Of a stretch of DNA of 60,000 nucleotides, positions 1-10,304 are shown piece by piece (the stretch's first letter is position 1; every line of letters begins with the position of its first letter). Under the pieces are notes generated by a model that saw only the letters and a program-made list of their open reading frames with translations, was not told the DNA's origin and did no database searches. Both the position numbers and the translations under genes were made by a program. Origin of the DNA: Diphasiastrum complanatum (Eukaryota > Streptophyta > Lycopodiopsida > Lycopodiales > Lycopodiaceae); assembly GCA_029204225.1 (NCBI GenBank), contig CM055095.1, forward strand, positions 62,293,910 to 62,353,909, in the 5' to 3' direction.

Positions 1-345
1 TATTCGGATGTGCAACATACAAGCACATACCAAAGGAACAAAAAAGCAAGCTCAACGAAATGTCAGAACAGACAATCATGGTTGGATACTCGAACGGATC
101 ACAAGTTTACAGACTCTACAACTCAACCACAAAAAAAGTTGTGTCGAGAAGAGATGTGAAGTTCCACATTCCCTGGATTAAAAGAAGAAAAGGGGCATGA
201 GATTTTCACACTACTGTTGATTCAAGAGGGAGATCAAGGTCAAACATCAAATCAAAATGTCGAGCCCCATACCCCAGAGCAGCAGGAAGCCGAAGATCAA
301 CCCGACGAAGAAGAGAGCAGCGAAGAATAGAACCCAGAAGGTCGA
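1..345 (+). pseudogene. Copia element C1, left part (integrase end / RT linker)
   Basis: The plus strand encodes the end of a Ty1/copia integrase and the linker to reverse transcriptase. The opening reads FGCATYKHIPKEQKSKL and continues with a match to VGYSNGSQVYR. The same protein is found on the minus strand in copia C2 (14455-18302), so the family assignment is firm. The frame shifts near 165. Only the 3' half of the element lies in the window. At 345 it is cut by gypsy G1 and resumes at 6528. Confidence 0.85.
341..345. repeat. Target-site duplication of G1, left copy
   Basis: GTCGA stands immediately left of G1 and is repeated at 6528-6532 immediately right of it. Removing one copy and G1 rejoins the copia sequence at the place predicted by the related copy C2. 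Confidence 0.9.
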
Positions 346-772
346 AGTTACGATCTAGAGCTAAGCTATGAAAGCATCACATAAGCAAGACTTAAGCTAT
401 GAAAGCAGCACATAAGCAAGACTTAACCCTAGAAAGCAGGAAAGAGAGAGATTAAGGAGGTTAAAGAGAGAGATCAATATCATCAGCTGAATAACAAATG
501 ACACAGTTTCCCTACTTATACCCAAGAGGAAGCCCTAAAAGGAAGCTTACGGTGGCTAGGGCCCAACTGGGAGGGAAAATAGTGCGCCCTCCAAGAAGGC
601 CCCCACTCTCCAGTAATATGTCCAAATGGCCTAATAATAAATAATAAGGCCAAAGGCCAACCATATAGTCTAAGTGTCACTAATGAATAAAAAAGGGCCC
701 AAGGCCTGCTTATGCATAAAGTAAAGTAAATGTAAATGGACGGGACAAATGTAATGAGCCGAGTCCATAACT
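346..772 (-). repeat. G1 3' LTR
   Basis: This 427-bp copy pairs with 6085-6527. It begins AGTTACGA and ends CCATAACT on the plus strand, so the termini are the inverted pentamer AGTTA/TAACT and not TG/CA. It lacks about 14 bases near its left end that are present in the other copy. A purine-rich stretch (GCCAGGGAG on the minus strand) lies just inside it and is the likely polypurine tract. Confidence 0.92.
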
Positions 773-819
773 CTCCCTGGCACAAAAGAAAAAGACCCAA
801 CTGCCGAAAAGAAACTGGA

Positions 820-2133
820 TCAAGTAGCAGCAAGCCCTGGTGCATCAACAACTAGAACAACATCTGATGTAGAGGAATCAACAAGTGCAGCAAGAGCACG
901 AGCCTGATCCGCAAGTGATGTTGTATGGTAAAAGACATCAATAGGCTCCCATGTGGTCTCCTCAATAGGACGACCATCCCACTGGACCAAAAACTGAATC
1001 TGCCGGCGGCGTCGACTATGGTATAGACGAACCTGTAATATAGCAGCAAGTAAAAATGGAAATAACTCTGGAGCAGTAGGAAACTCAGCATCACAAGGAG
1101 CGTCATCCTCAATAGCAGCACGTAATAAACTGACATGGAATACATCACAGGCACGTGTGGAAGCAGGAAGCTGTAAGCGATATGTAACTGGACTAAGAAC
1201 CTCCAAAATGCGATAAGGCCCATAATAATGTGGTGCAAGCTTCTCAGTAGAAGCATGGCCCTGGACAAAATGATGACGTGCAAACCGTAGGCGTAGATAA
1301 ACCATATCTCCAAGCTGAAACTCAACATTGCGGGTGACGATCAACTGAGGTCTGATAACGTTGCTGAACATGATGTAAATGAGAACTGGTAGAAAAGATG
1401 CAAGTGATAGAAAAGATGCAAGTGTGACAGGTGTATCCTCAGGAGGAAGAGGAATGCTAGGTAAAAGAGGTGCATAGCCATGAGATAATAAAAATGGTGA
1501 GACACCTGTGCTGGTACTAACAGAGCTATTATAGCTATACTCTGCTAAACATAAATGCTGATCCCAATCCTTCCCTGAAGGAGTAACAAAATGGTGTAAA
1601 TAATCCTCAAGGATCCTGTTAAGGACCTCAGACTGCCCATCAGAAGTAGAATGATAAGCAGAACCCATAAAAAGTTGTACATCCAATATACGCATAAGCT
1701 CTGTCCAGAATACAGATGTAAACTTACTACCCCGATCAGAGAGGATAGTACGAGGAAATCCATGCAGGCGGAAAATCTTTGATAGGAACAAATGTGCACA
1801 CTGCTCTGCTGTGATAGTAGTGCGAACTGGTATAAAATGTGCCTGTTTCGTTAACCTGTTAACTACCACCATATATGAATCGTGACCATGCTGGGTATGG
1901 GGAAGGCCAAGGATAAAGTCCATAGATATATCAGTCCACTGGCGATGAGGAATAGGCCAACTGGAGCAAACCAACAGATTTAGCACGGGAGTACTTATTA
2001 TGAAGCCAAAAAGGGCAGGTACGAATAAGTACAGCAAGCTCAGATCGAAGAGAGGGCCAATAGAAATAGTCTTTGAGACGAGCATAAGACTTCTGAAAAC
2101 CAAAGTGACCCCCAACAGGAGAGGAATGAGCAT
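820..2133 (-). pseudogene. G1 integrase core and chromodomain
   Basis: This is a 437-codon open frame. The first ~55 residues are out of frame with the true protein. From about residue 58 the integrase catalytic core is clear: WTDISMDFILGLPHT (first Asp), SDRGSKFTS (second Asp) and DGQSEVLNR (Glu). A C-terminal chromodomain follows (FLVQWDGRPIEETTWEP, about residues 385-402). The zinc-binding N-terminal part of integrase is in the frame of the RNase H ORF upstream; a small deletion near 1962 separates them. The chromodomain is expected to guide integration to marked chromatin, as in chromoviruses. Confidence 0.88.
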
Positions 2134-3010
2134 CCGACAACAATTGGGAACGGATACTCAAGGAACTAGGAATACAAAGAGAATCATAACGATAAAGACG
2201 GTTGTCAACAATGGAGTAAACCTGATGAGGACTGGACGAAACAGGTAAGGCAGAACTATAAACATCACGAAAATCAGAACATGTAAGGTATGTTGCAGGT
2301 AGATCATCAAACCATGGAGGAATAGTAGAAACGAGTGTATTCAACAAAGCTGGAAGACGAGATAATGCATCAGCAGCAGTGTTAGCACGGCCAGGACGAT
2401 ACAATATGGAAAAATTAAAAGACTGTAAAAACTGCAACCAACGAAATTGACGATCACTAAGGTCACGTTGAGAAAACAGATAATGTAAAGACTGGTGATC
2501 AGTAATAATGTCAAATGGCACTCGATACAGATAATGACGCCACTTCTTAAGAGCATAGATAATAGCAATAAGCTCTTTCTCATGCACAGAATAACGTTGC
2601 TCATAAGAGCGAAGACGACGCGACTCATAAGCAATAATACATTGTGACTGGCGAAGTAAAGCACCCAAACCAACATTACTAGCATCAGTCTCAACAAGAA
2701 ACTTCTGATCAAACTGTGGTAAACACATAACGGCAGCATCAACAACAACACGACAAAGAGTATCAAACGCTGACTGAGAATCAGAAGTCCAAAGAAAAGT
2801 ACTAGACTTCTTCAAAAGTGCATGAAGAGGAGCTACAATAGTGGCAAAATGAGGAACTGGACGACGAAGGTGAGTGGTTAACCCAAGGAACATACGAACA
2901 TGATGAATATCAGCTGGTATAGGCCAATCCTGGATGGCTTGAACCTTATGAGGGTCCAGATGAATGTGTCCATTACAAACAAGAATACCAAAAAACTCGA
3001 TCTCAGAAAC
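1931..3010 (-). pseudogene. G1 RNase H and integrase zinc-binding region
   Basis: The frame carries the RT thumb (HHVRMFLGLTTHLRRPVPHF), then RNase H with the catalytic blocks VETDASNVGLGALL and HEKELIAIIYALKKWRHYL, then the ADALSRL tether, then the start of the integrase zinc finger (GGHFGFQKSYARL). It is shifted relative to the RT frame upstream at a run of Ts near 3010-3020 and relative to the integrase core downstream near 1962. It was part of the G1 polyprotein and can no longer be made as one chain. Confidence 0.88.
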
Positions 3011-3696
3011 AAAATTTTTTTTTTAGACAACTTAGCAAATAACTGGTGATGTACAAGTAACTGAAATACAGAGGAAAGATGGGAAACATGCTCAGCAAGA
3101 GACTGACTAAAAATAAGAATATCATCAAAATAAACCAAGACACAATGACCAAGAAACGGACGCATGACGTTATTCATCACATTCTGGAACGTAGGAGGGC
3201 CATTAGTAACACCAAAAGGAAGCACACGAAATTCATATAAACCAAGATGAGTACGAAAAGCAGTCTTATGTTCGTCAGAAGGGTGCATCCTGATTTGGTA
3301 ATATCCAGAACGAAGGTCTATCTTGGAAAAGATTTTAGAGGTACCGAGCTGGTCAAAGAGGTCATCCATGTGTGGAATAGGGTACTGATTACGAATAGTC
3401 AACTTATTTAAAGCACAGTAATTAATACAAAGGCGTTTGGTACCATCTTTCTTACTAACAAGGAGAACAGGGGCACCAAAAGGGCTGTGACTAGGAACAA
3501 TGAGACCCTGATCTAACAAGGCAGTAATATGGAGCTCAAGCTCATCACGCTCAGATCGAGACATACGATAAGGGGGACGGGAAGGAGGAGCAGAACCAGG
3601 ACGCAAGTCAATATGATGGTTCACGTCACGTAATGGTGGTAGCGTCATAGGTTCTGAAAAGACAAAAGCATACTGATGTAATAAGTCAGAGATCAC
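2878..3696 (-). pseudogene. G1 reverse transcriptase
   Basis: The 272-codon frame holds the gypsy RT palm and fingers: DVNHHIDLRPGSAPPSRPPY, VLLVSKKDGTKRLCINY, FSKIDLRSGYYQIRMH, LPFGVTNGPPTFQNVMN and the catalytic YFDDILIFS. The C-terminal ~35 residues are out of frame because of an indel in a homopolymer near 3010. Upstream, the protease-RT linker carries two in-frame stops (near 3765 and 3890) and joins the gag-protease frame. Confidence 0.9.
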
Positions 3697-4092
3697 CTGA
3701 GGAACAACTGCTGGAGTATAAACTGGAGGAATTGGTACTGCCCGCTGAACACATAATAAGGCTGCTCAATGAGCCTTCGGCAGGCTGCGAATAAACTGCT
3801 TTCCAGTAATCAACTGGAAGTCTCCCTGAGAATCAATGCCAACAAGTGAGTGTGTAACTGCATCATGTACAAATGTCAATGTCTGCTATGTCAAGTCCAG
3901 TGTAACGGCTCCAAGAGATGCAAACCAATCAGCACCAAGGATAAGATCATAACGCTCCATAGGAATAATGTAAAGATCTGCCTGTCCAGAAAAATCTCCA
4001 ATGCGATATGGTAAACGCTGAAACATCTGAGAACTAGGAAAAGAATGGGAACTGGCAACCTCAATTGTGAGAGGCTGTGAAGCAGGAACAGG

Positions 4093-5448
4093 TTAAGCAC
4101 GGATCCTACTAGTGATATAACTGCTAATAAAAGAATGAGTGCCGCCAGAATCAACTAAAGCAATATACTCACGACCTGTAATACGTACACGTAACCGAAT
4201 GGAGCGAGGATCAGGACGCCCTGTCCAAGTAGCATAGGCAAGCTGAGCATGGCAACTAGCAGGAAGTAAATCAGTGGAAGGCTCAGAGGATAGGTCAGGC
4301 TCATCAGAAATATCAGTAGTAGTAGGGAGAGGCTGACGGCAATTACGGGCAAAATGGTCAAGATTCTTACAACGAAAGCAAAGATGCTTCTGCTGAAGGT
4401 CAACGAACTCTGCAGACATGTAACGTCGGACAAAAGCAGGTCGAGGAGTCGGAGGACGAGGAGACGAAGGGACAATGGAGAGAGCTGGAACAGAAGAGGC
4501 AGGTGTAGGGGTGGACGTAGCGGGAAAAGATGAAGCAGAAGGACGGGGTCGGGAGAAGCGAGAAGGAAGGGTGTCAGAGTACTTATGCTGTAAAGTATTG
4601 GCAAGAGACATCGCCTCAACAAGTGTGGGAGGACGGAAGGAAGAAACATCATAACGTAAAGTACCACGAAGCCCAGCAATGTAATGAGAAATAAGCTCAG
4701 TCGGCTTTAGATCTGTGAAAAGATAAGAAAGCTCCATAAACTGATCTGTATAAGAAGCAAGATCACTGGTCTGAGTGAGACTACGGAATGTATCACGTTG
4801 GCGGTCGAGCCACTGAGGATCAATCATAGCATGACGGAGGTCACAGCAAAAAGTATGCCATACATGGAGCCCTTCCCGATCAGGATCAGCTCTATAAACT
4901 CGCCACCACGTGGCGGCGCGTCCATCTAAATGTAAAGCAACCAACTGGATCTTCTGAGGATCAGTCTTAGGGTAGATCTGAAAATATGTGTCAAGCTTAG
5001 CAAACCAATTCTCTAATAAGTTCCCGTCAGAGGAACCGGAATAGGTAGCAAGCTGTACCCTATCACGAAAGTCTCGAGCAAAGTGTGGCTCAGGAAGTGG
5101 GGGACGTGAAAAGAAACCAGGAGGTGGGTTAAATGGAATGAACGGTCCACCACCAGGCTGACTAGCAGAGGAAGATGGAAATCCAAATGGAGGGGGAGTC
5201 CCAAATGAAGGAAAAACAGGAGCTTTACCAGGACCATGAGGCTGTAAAGAATCAATCTGTGACTGCATAGTAGCAAAGTCCGTCATAACGGTATCGAAGC
5301 GAAGAACGAGGCCAAAAAGGGTCTCATCCATGCGACGAAACTGATCGGATAAGGTTTCTTGAGTAGTCTCACTCGGGGTAGGTGAATGTGCGATAATGAT
5401 AGTGGAAGGAATAGACGAAAACTTGAGAGAGCGGACTCTTGTCGTCAC
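4093..5448 (-). CDS. G1 gag with start of protease
   Basis: This 451-codon frame encodes the capsid-like gag protein. It has a proline-rich N-terminal third, the retrotransposon gag domain around residues 130-260 (FARDFRDRVQLATYSGSS, AATWWRVY), a CCHC zinc knuckle CFRCKNLDHFARNC near residue 355, and at the C-terminus the aspartic protease active site LVDSGGTHSF. A stop just after SRIRA ends the frame, so protease is truncated unless read through. Gag would form the virus-like particle and bind the RNA. No upstream in-frame stop contradicts the ATG at 5448. Confidence 0.88.
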   Translation of the reverse strand: MTTRVRSLKFSSIPSTIIIAHSPTPSETTQETLSDQFRRMDETLFGLVLRFDTVMTDFATMQSQIDSLQPHGPGKAPVFPSFGTPPPFGFPSSSASQPGGGPFIPFNPPPGFFSRPPLPEPHFARDFRDRVQLATYSGSSDGNLLENWFAKLDTYFQIYPKTDPQKIQLVALHLDGRAATWWRVYRADPDREGLHVWHTFCCDLRHAMIDPQWLDRQRDTFRSLTQTSDLASYTDQFMELSYLFTDLKPTELISHYIAGLRGTLRYDVSSFRPPTLVEAMSLANTLQHKYSDTLPSRFSRPRPSASSFPATSTPTPASSVPALSIVPSSPRPPTPRPAFVRRYMSAEFVDLQQKHLCFRCKNLDHFARNCRQPLPTTTDISDEPDLSSEPSTDLLPASCHAQLAYATWTGRPDPRSIRLRVRITGREYIALVDSGGTHSFISSYITSRIRA

Positions 5449-6072
5449 CCCAAATTAGTCTATTAAAACCACTATTATCACAACTAAGAAAGGACAGTAA
5501 CCAACAAATGAAAAAAAGTGAAAATGAAGGCTGTAAAAATGCGCTGGACAGCCAGGAGGCAAGTGACAAATTGGAGTATCAAACGGAGTCGGAATTTTGT
5601 GAAATTTGGTTGAGGATGGGCGATGGACAGCCTGCAAACAAGGTGTGAAAAATGGCTGCAAACGGAGACAAAAACGGACGAAAGTGACAAGTATGAAGCG
5701 GCTGGACAGCCTGCAAACAAAAGTGAGAGGGCTGAAAATGGGAGGAGGAACGGATGAAAGAGATGAGGGAATTGGGCGTTGGAGAGCCTGCAAACAAGCT
5801 GGAAATGGGTGATAGAGGGTTGGAACTTGGGTGCCGGAAATAATCTGCCCATTTTTTTTTTTCGGCCGCCAAATTTAGCGGAAGTACTTCCGCTAACTAT
5901 CTGCTAAAGCTCCGCCAAGGAAAATGCTTTGATAGGAGCTGGTCCTCCTCCAAACTGTGCTGAATGTTGCTGAAGCAAAGAGACGAAAGCCCTCAGCAAA
6001 GAGAGAAAAATCAGCAAGGAAAATGGGCACCCAATCAAAAAATCAGATCTGAAATTCAGCAATCAGGAAAGT
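5449..6072 (-). repeat. G1 leader with degenerate tandem repeats
   Basis: Between the primer site and gag lies an untranslated leader of about 620 bases. Between 5520 and 5860 a block containing GGCTGTCC followed by a GCCC-like stretch recurs several times at irregular spacing. The segment next to the primer site (5935-6072) is nearly the same as 51650-51790 of G5, whereas the repeat block differs in length and copy number between copies. ORFs of 90-120 codons crossing the block do not look real. Confidence 0.75.
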
Positions 6073-6084
6073 GCTCTGATACCA
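6073..6084 (-). other. G1 primer binding site (initiator tRNA-Met)
   Basis: On the minus strand TGGTATCAGAGC directly follows the end of the 5' LTR with no spacer. This is the usual plant LTR-retrotransposon primer site, complementary to the 3' end of initiator tRNA-Met. Confidence 0.93.
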
Positions 6085-6527
6085 AGTTACGAATAGAGCC
6101 ACAGTTGATCTAGAGCTAAGCTATGAAAGCATTACATAATCAAGACTTAAGCTATGAAAGCAGCACATAAGCAAGACTTAACCCTAGAAAGCAGGAAAGA
6201 GAGAGATTAAGGAGGCTAAAGAGAGAGATCAATATCATCAGCTGAATAACAAATGACACAGTTTCCCTAATTATAGCCAAGAGGAAGCCGTAAAAGGAAG
6301 CTTCCGGTGGCTAGGGCCCAACTGGGAGGGAAAATAGTGCGCCCTCCAAGAAGGCCCCCACTCTCCAGTAATATGTCCAAATGGCCTAATAATGAATAAT
6401 AAGGCCAAAGGCCAACCATATAGTCTAACTGTCACTAATGAATAAAAAAGGGCCCAAGGCCTGCTTATGCATAAAGTAAAGTAAATGTAAATGGACGCGG
6501 CGAATGTAATGAGCCGAGTCCATAACT
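6085..6527 (-). repeat. G1 5' LTR
   Basis: This 443-bp LTR begins AGTTACGAATAG and ends CCATAACT (plus strand), and matches 346-772 apart from a short gap and scattered substitutions. It would carry the element's promoter. Confidence 0.92.
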
Positions 6528-6532
6528 GTCGA
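6528..6532. repeat. Target-site duplication of G1, right copy
   Basis: GTCGA, identical to 341-345. Confidence 0.9.
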
Positions 6533-8192
6533 CAAAGAAGACCTCCAGAACGATACACTGACAACCTTCAATGGAGCGAAGAAACAAATTTCGAATACTG
6601 CAGCTTCAATGAAGAACCAGCAACATATCAAGAAGCTATCCAGAGTCCAGAAGGTGGAAGTAGGCAATGTCAAAGGAAATCGAATCAATGAGGCAAAACG
6701 AGGCATGGACACTAGAGCCACTCGAAAATAAAAGGATCGTCGACTGCAAATGGGTCTACAAAAGAAAAATCAAATCAGATGGCACTGTCGGACGATACAA
6801 AGCATGGATCGTCGTGAAGGGCTACACACAAAGGTACGGCGTCGATTACTTCGATATGTATTCACCAATGGTGAAAATGACAAGCATTCGACTGCTCCTT
6901 GCATACGCAACTCAATACAATCTGGAAATTCACCAGATTGATGTAAAGACAGCCTTTCTCCACAGAGATCTAGAGGAAGAAATCTTCATGAAGCAGCCTG
7001 AAGGATTCGAAGACCCCGACAATCGACAATATGTTTGTCGGTTGCAACGATGCATTTATGGTCTAAAGCATGCATCACGATCTTGGTATAAGAAGATTAA
7101 TAGTCTTCTGAAGTCTCTAGATACATTCCTACACAACCAGACTGTAATGTCTATATAAAGAAAGTAGGAAGAAATTTTGTGATTCTGACTATATTTGTAG
7201 ATGACCCCCTGATGATAGGAAATTCTTTGATGCTAATCAAGGAAACAAAGAGTCAAATTTCTAAAAGTTATGAAATCACAGATCTAGGAGAAGCAACAAA
7301 ATGCCTTGGGCTTGAAATTAGAAGAAATCGAATGAGAAGAGAAATGCATTTGAGTCAGTCAGAGTACGCCAAGAAAGTGCTGAAGCAGTACCAAATGATG
7401 GACTGCAAAGAAAAAGCCACACCAATGATAGCTGGAGCCAGACTAACGAAACATGATTGCTCGAATACAGATGAGGAGAGACAGAAAATGGAAGGTATAC
7501 CCTACCAAAACCTAATCGGTAGTCTGATGTACCTCACAATCTGTACCAGACCCGATTTGGCCTTCTCTGTCTATGCTTTAAGCCAATTCTCTTTGAATCC
7601 TGGCATGGCACATTGGCAAATGGCGAAACGAATTCTGCAATATTTGAAGGGTACTTTAAACATGGGATTAACCTACAAAGCAGCAAAGAAGGCAAAGGAT
7701 TCGAGCTGCAACACTACAGTGATGCAAGTTGGGTGAGCTGCAAAGACGATAGCAAGTGCGTGACAGGAGGATGTTCGATTGCGTGCGGAGCAGCAATCAA
7801 CTGGACATGCAAGAAACAAACCTTGGTGGCTCAATCCTCATGCGAAGCTGAATATGTCGCAGCTTCAAAGATGGCGAACGAGGTAGTATGGTTACAGATG
7901 ATGTTGGAAGCAGTTGGCATACCACAAAGAGAACCATGCACGATAATTATGGATTTTCAAAGTGCCATATATCTATCCCAGGATCCTGTTTTCCATTCAA
8001 AGACAAAACATATACCTTTGAAGTACTATCATATTCGAGACTTGATCTCGAAAGGAGAGCTCAAGGTTCAGTACATAAAATCTGAAGACATGATTGCAGA
8101 TTTGCTCACGAAGCTGCTCGACAAACCACTCTTCGGAAGGCAAAGAAAAGCAATTGGATTACATATACAAAGTTGCAAGGTTCAAGAGGGAG
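6533..8192 (+). pseudogene. Copia element C1, right part (RT and RNase H)
   Basis: The copia polyprotein resumes in the RRPPERYTDNLQWSEE linker. It continues with RT (MSKEIESMRQNEAW, KWVYKRKIKSDGTVGRYKA, IHQIDVKTAFLHRDLEEEIF, KQPEGFEDP, LTIFVDDPLMIGNS) and ends with RNase H (YSDASWVSCKDD, CEAEYVAASKMANEVVWL, DLLTKLLDKPL). At least three frameshifts break it (near 6660, 7160 and 7720). The catalytic pair is in FVDD. A purine-rich tract, TTCAAGAGGGAG, ends at 8192 and primes plus-strand synthesis in such elements. Confidence 0.9.
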
Positions 8193-8719
8193 TGTTAGAA
8201 ATTGTGAACTCCTGTAACTTTGTCGCGAAGGTGACGAAGCGAAACGAAGCGAAGGGAAAACATACCTCGAAGAACGAAAGAAAAGTATTCGAGATTCGGC
8301 CCAACGACCAGGTGACGAAACACACTAGAGGAAGATACGAAACGAAAGAAAACAATTCGCGCTGCCAACTTAGCATTAACTTGTCTTGTAATTCTCTGAT
8401 TAACTATCTTGTAAACTCCACTCAGTGGAGATAAATACGCATTTTTGATCAACACGAAATAGAGACGATGGAGAGAACGAAAAGAATAGAAAAGAGAAAA
8501 GTTGTGCATGAAAGTCTGCCAACGAGCAGAACACAATGATTGAGGTGAGCGTCAGGCCGCCAACGAGCGAGACACTGACCAACTCATTGGAAAACGCAAA
8601 AACAGAAAATACAATTGCTCTCTTCTCCACCTCATCATTCGTGTCGTCTTCTTGATTGATTCTCTCATGATCTGTGATCTGTAGTCGCTTGCTTAGGATC
8701 CTAAAAGAGAAACACAACA
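8193..8719 (+). repeat. C1 3' LTR
   Basis: It begins TGTTAGAAATTGTGAACTC right after the purine tract. Blocks are shared with the C2 LTRs: TTGTAAACTCCAC before a TATA-like GAGATAAATA, and GATCTGTAGTCGC near the end. The right boundary at ...ACACAACA (8719) is my estimate, because the last ~60 bases of the C2 LTR are not found here. Confidence 0.7.
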
Positions 8720-9107
8720 AAATTTCTATAGTATCTTGAAATGCCAACAATGTGAATTCAATCTTCATGGCATCAACAAGAACTTGCCTCAATGTAGTGT
8801 AAGAGGTGAGGTTTGATAGTGAATGTCGCTCCTCAGACCTTGGATAAAGTTCTTGATGATCACCGATGGTAGGATTGGTGGATGACAGTCCTTTGTTATG
8901 TGATAGATTTGATAAAGGTATACACAAACTGTCTCCTGACATTGCATGCTAATGCTTGATAGCTGAGTGGTCGACATAGCTTTTGTGGATGGGTGGATAG
9001 ATGAATTTCTAAATAGTGGTCTTTTTAATTTAATTTAATTTTGAGCAAATAAGGAGAAGTGAACAGATAACAAACACTAAAGTAGAATAAACAAAAGGGA
9101 GTCTATA
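8720..9107. other. Unassigned spacer
   Basis: No domain or repeat recognised. Minus-strand frames of 60-180 codons cross the region but match nothing I know and overlap the C1 LTR. It may be flanking sequence of C1 or the distal leader of the relic at 9641-10120. Confidence 0.4.
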
Positions 9108-9435
9108 GGGAACTTGGAATTTCTGGGATTTTGGGATTCGGGAAATTGGGAATTTTTGGGGATTCAAGAAAACTGGGGGTTTTGGAGATTCAGGAAACTG
9201 GGGGTTTTAGGGATTCAAGGAAACTGGGGGTTTTGGGGAATCGGGAAACTAGGGGTTTTGGGGATTCAAGAAAAAAGAAAACTGGTGGTTTTGGGGATTC
9301 GGGAAACTGGGGAATTTGGGGATTCAACAAAACTGGGGATTTTGGGATTTGGGAAACTGGGGGTTTTGGGGATTCAGGAAACTTGGAATTTTGGGAAACT
9401 TGGTATTTTGGGATTTTGGGGAATTTGGGAAGTCA
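9108..9435. repeat. G-rich minisatellite, ~25-27-bp unit, about 11 copies
   Basis: A head-to-tail array of a unit close to GGGAAACTGGGGGTTTTGGG plus GATTC. One unit is lengthened by an AAGAAAA insert near 9270. Runs of 3-5 Gs recur every few bases on the plus strand, so quadruplex formation is plausible. Open frames with GNWGFWG- or LGVLGIQ-type repeats in all three frames are a by-product of the repeat. It lies downstream, on the minus strand, of the tRNA-Asp primer site at 9903-9920, so it may sit in the leader of that element. Confidence 0.9.
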
Positions 9436-9640
9436 GATTTTGGGAGAGCAAAAGATGGGAGAGCAAGGTGCGGGAAAGCAAAATGTTGGAAAAGCAAAAT
9501 TTTGTGGGAAAGTAAGATCTTGGAGAGCAAAAAGCTGAGAAGGTGGAAAATTTGGGAGAGTATAAAAATTTGGGAAAGTGAAAAAGTGGGGGAGTAAAAA
9601 AAACTTGGGAATGCACAAGTTGGGGAATATGGAAAATTTG
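9436..9640. repeat. Degenerate short-period repeat, GGGA-GAGCAAAA type
   Basis: The array passes into a second periodic stretch built from GGGAGAGCAAAA, GGGAAAGCAAAAT and related units of about 18-22 bases. Copies are more diverged than at 9108-9435. Confidence 0.7.
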
Positions 9641-10120
9641 GACCAAGTGCCAGTGTTCAAATGCAATAACTTTTTGAGCTATAATGATCTAGGTTCGCCC
9701 TTTGGATATGTGATAGAGCAAGATTAGGAGAGTCTTCAGTGAAGAGGGCGAACTAAGATGGCATCTCTGGAAGTGTAGGGAAATCTCCAAAGTTATGCAC
9801 AGAGACAGACTGGTGGACAGCAAAAAATCAACAAGTGAGCAGAAAATGGAGAGTAGAGAAATGCCCAAAAAGCTAGAATAATGTGAGGAAGAGCCATTTG
9901 GCTCCCCGGCAACGGCGCCAATGTTAAGCCTAGTTTCTCTGAAAGGAAGTGTCTTGGTGTCGTGTGTAGTACAATGGCGAGTCGGGTCTGATCCAATCAG
10001 GAGCCTTGGAGATGGCTTCTGGCATTGAACTAGCATTCTAGAAACTCGTACAAAGCTTGCAAAAAACACCAAGAAATCATAAACACATTCACACATCATT
10101 AGCAAACTACTATCATGCAC
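9641..10120 (-). mobile_element. Relic of a gypsy element with tRNA-Asp primer site: leader and LTR end
   Basis: Read on the minus strand, an LTR end (...GGCTTAACA, plus 9922) is followed by a primer site for tRNA-Asp and about 260 bases of leader. Athila/Tat-type gypsy elements of plants commonly use this primer. No gag or pol of such an element is found in the window, so only the junction survives. The LTR extends right from 9922 and is lost in the GA-rich stretch after about 10120. Confidence 0.6.
9903..9920 (-). other. Primer binding site for tRNA-Asp
   Basis: On the minus strand TGGCGCCGTTGCCGGGGA, complementary to the 3' end of plant tRNA-Asp, one base after the LTR end ...TTAACA. Confidence 0.8.
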
Positions 10121-10122
10121 AA

Positions 10123-10304
10123 GGAGGGAGTTGGAAGAGAGGAGGAAGAAGAGAGGAGAATGGAGGGAGAGAGGGGAGAGAGAGGGAGTGGAGGAAGAAG
10201 TGTAGAAGGAGATGGGGAGAGAGGGGGAAGAGAGAAAGAGGAGAAGGATATGGGGAAAGGAGAGAAAGGAGAAAGAGAGAGAGATGGAGGGAGATGGAGA
10301 GAGC

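Larger units (their letters stand above)
346..6527 (-). mobile_element. Gypsy element G1 (chromovirus type), full length, inactive
   Basis: This is a complete Ty3/gypsy insertion on the minus strand: 5' LTR 6085-6527, primer site 6073-6084, repeat-rich leader, gag, protease, RT, RNase H, integrase with C-terminal chromodomain, and 3' LTR 346-772. It is flanked by the 5-bp duplication GTCGA and sits inside copia C1. The domain order RT-RNaseH-IN is that of gypsy elements. Several frameshifts and stops split the pol frame, so it cannot make a full polyprotein. G4, G5 and the relics at 12436, 26975 and 28848 are relatives. Confidence 0.95.

Noticed and set aside
2000-2248. 82-codon plus-strand ORF inside G1
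   Set aside because: Antisense shadow of RNase H/integrase coding sequence.
5439-5872. Several 70-120-codon ORFs on both strands in the G1 leader
   Set aside because: They follow the tandem repeats, differ between copies and have no counterpart in G4 or G5.
6073-6084. tRNA gene at the TGGTATCAGAGC sites
   Set aside because: Only the 12 bases complementary to the tRNA 3' end are present; no cloverleaf around them.
9114-9597. Three overlapping plus-strand ORFs with Gly/Phe/Trp/Leu-rich repeats (e.g. LGVLGIQE-like)
   Set aside because: They are by-products of a stop-free minisatellite; all frames are open and no start context or domain supports a protein.
9436-9640. CRISPR-like regular spacing in repeats
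   Set aside because: Unit length varies, no unique spacers, and the context is eukaryotic transposon debris.
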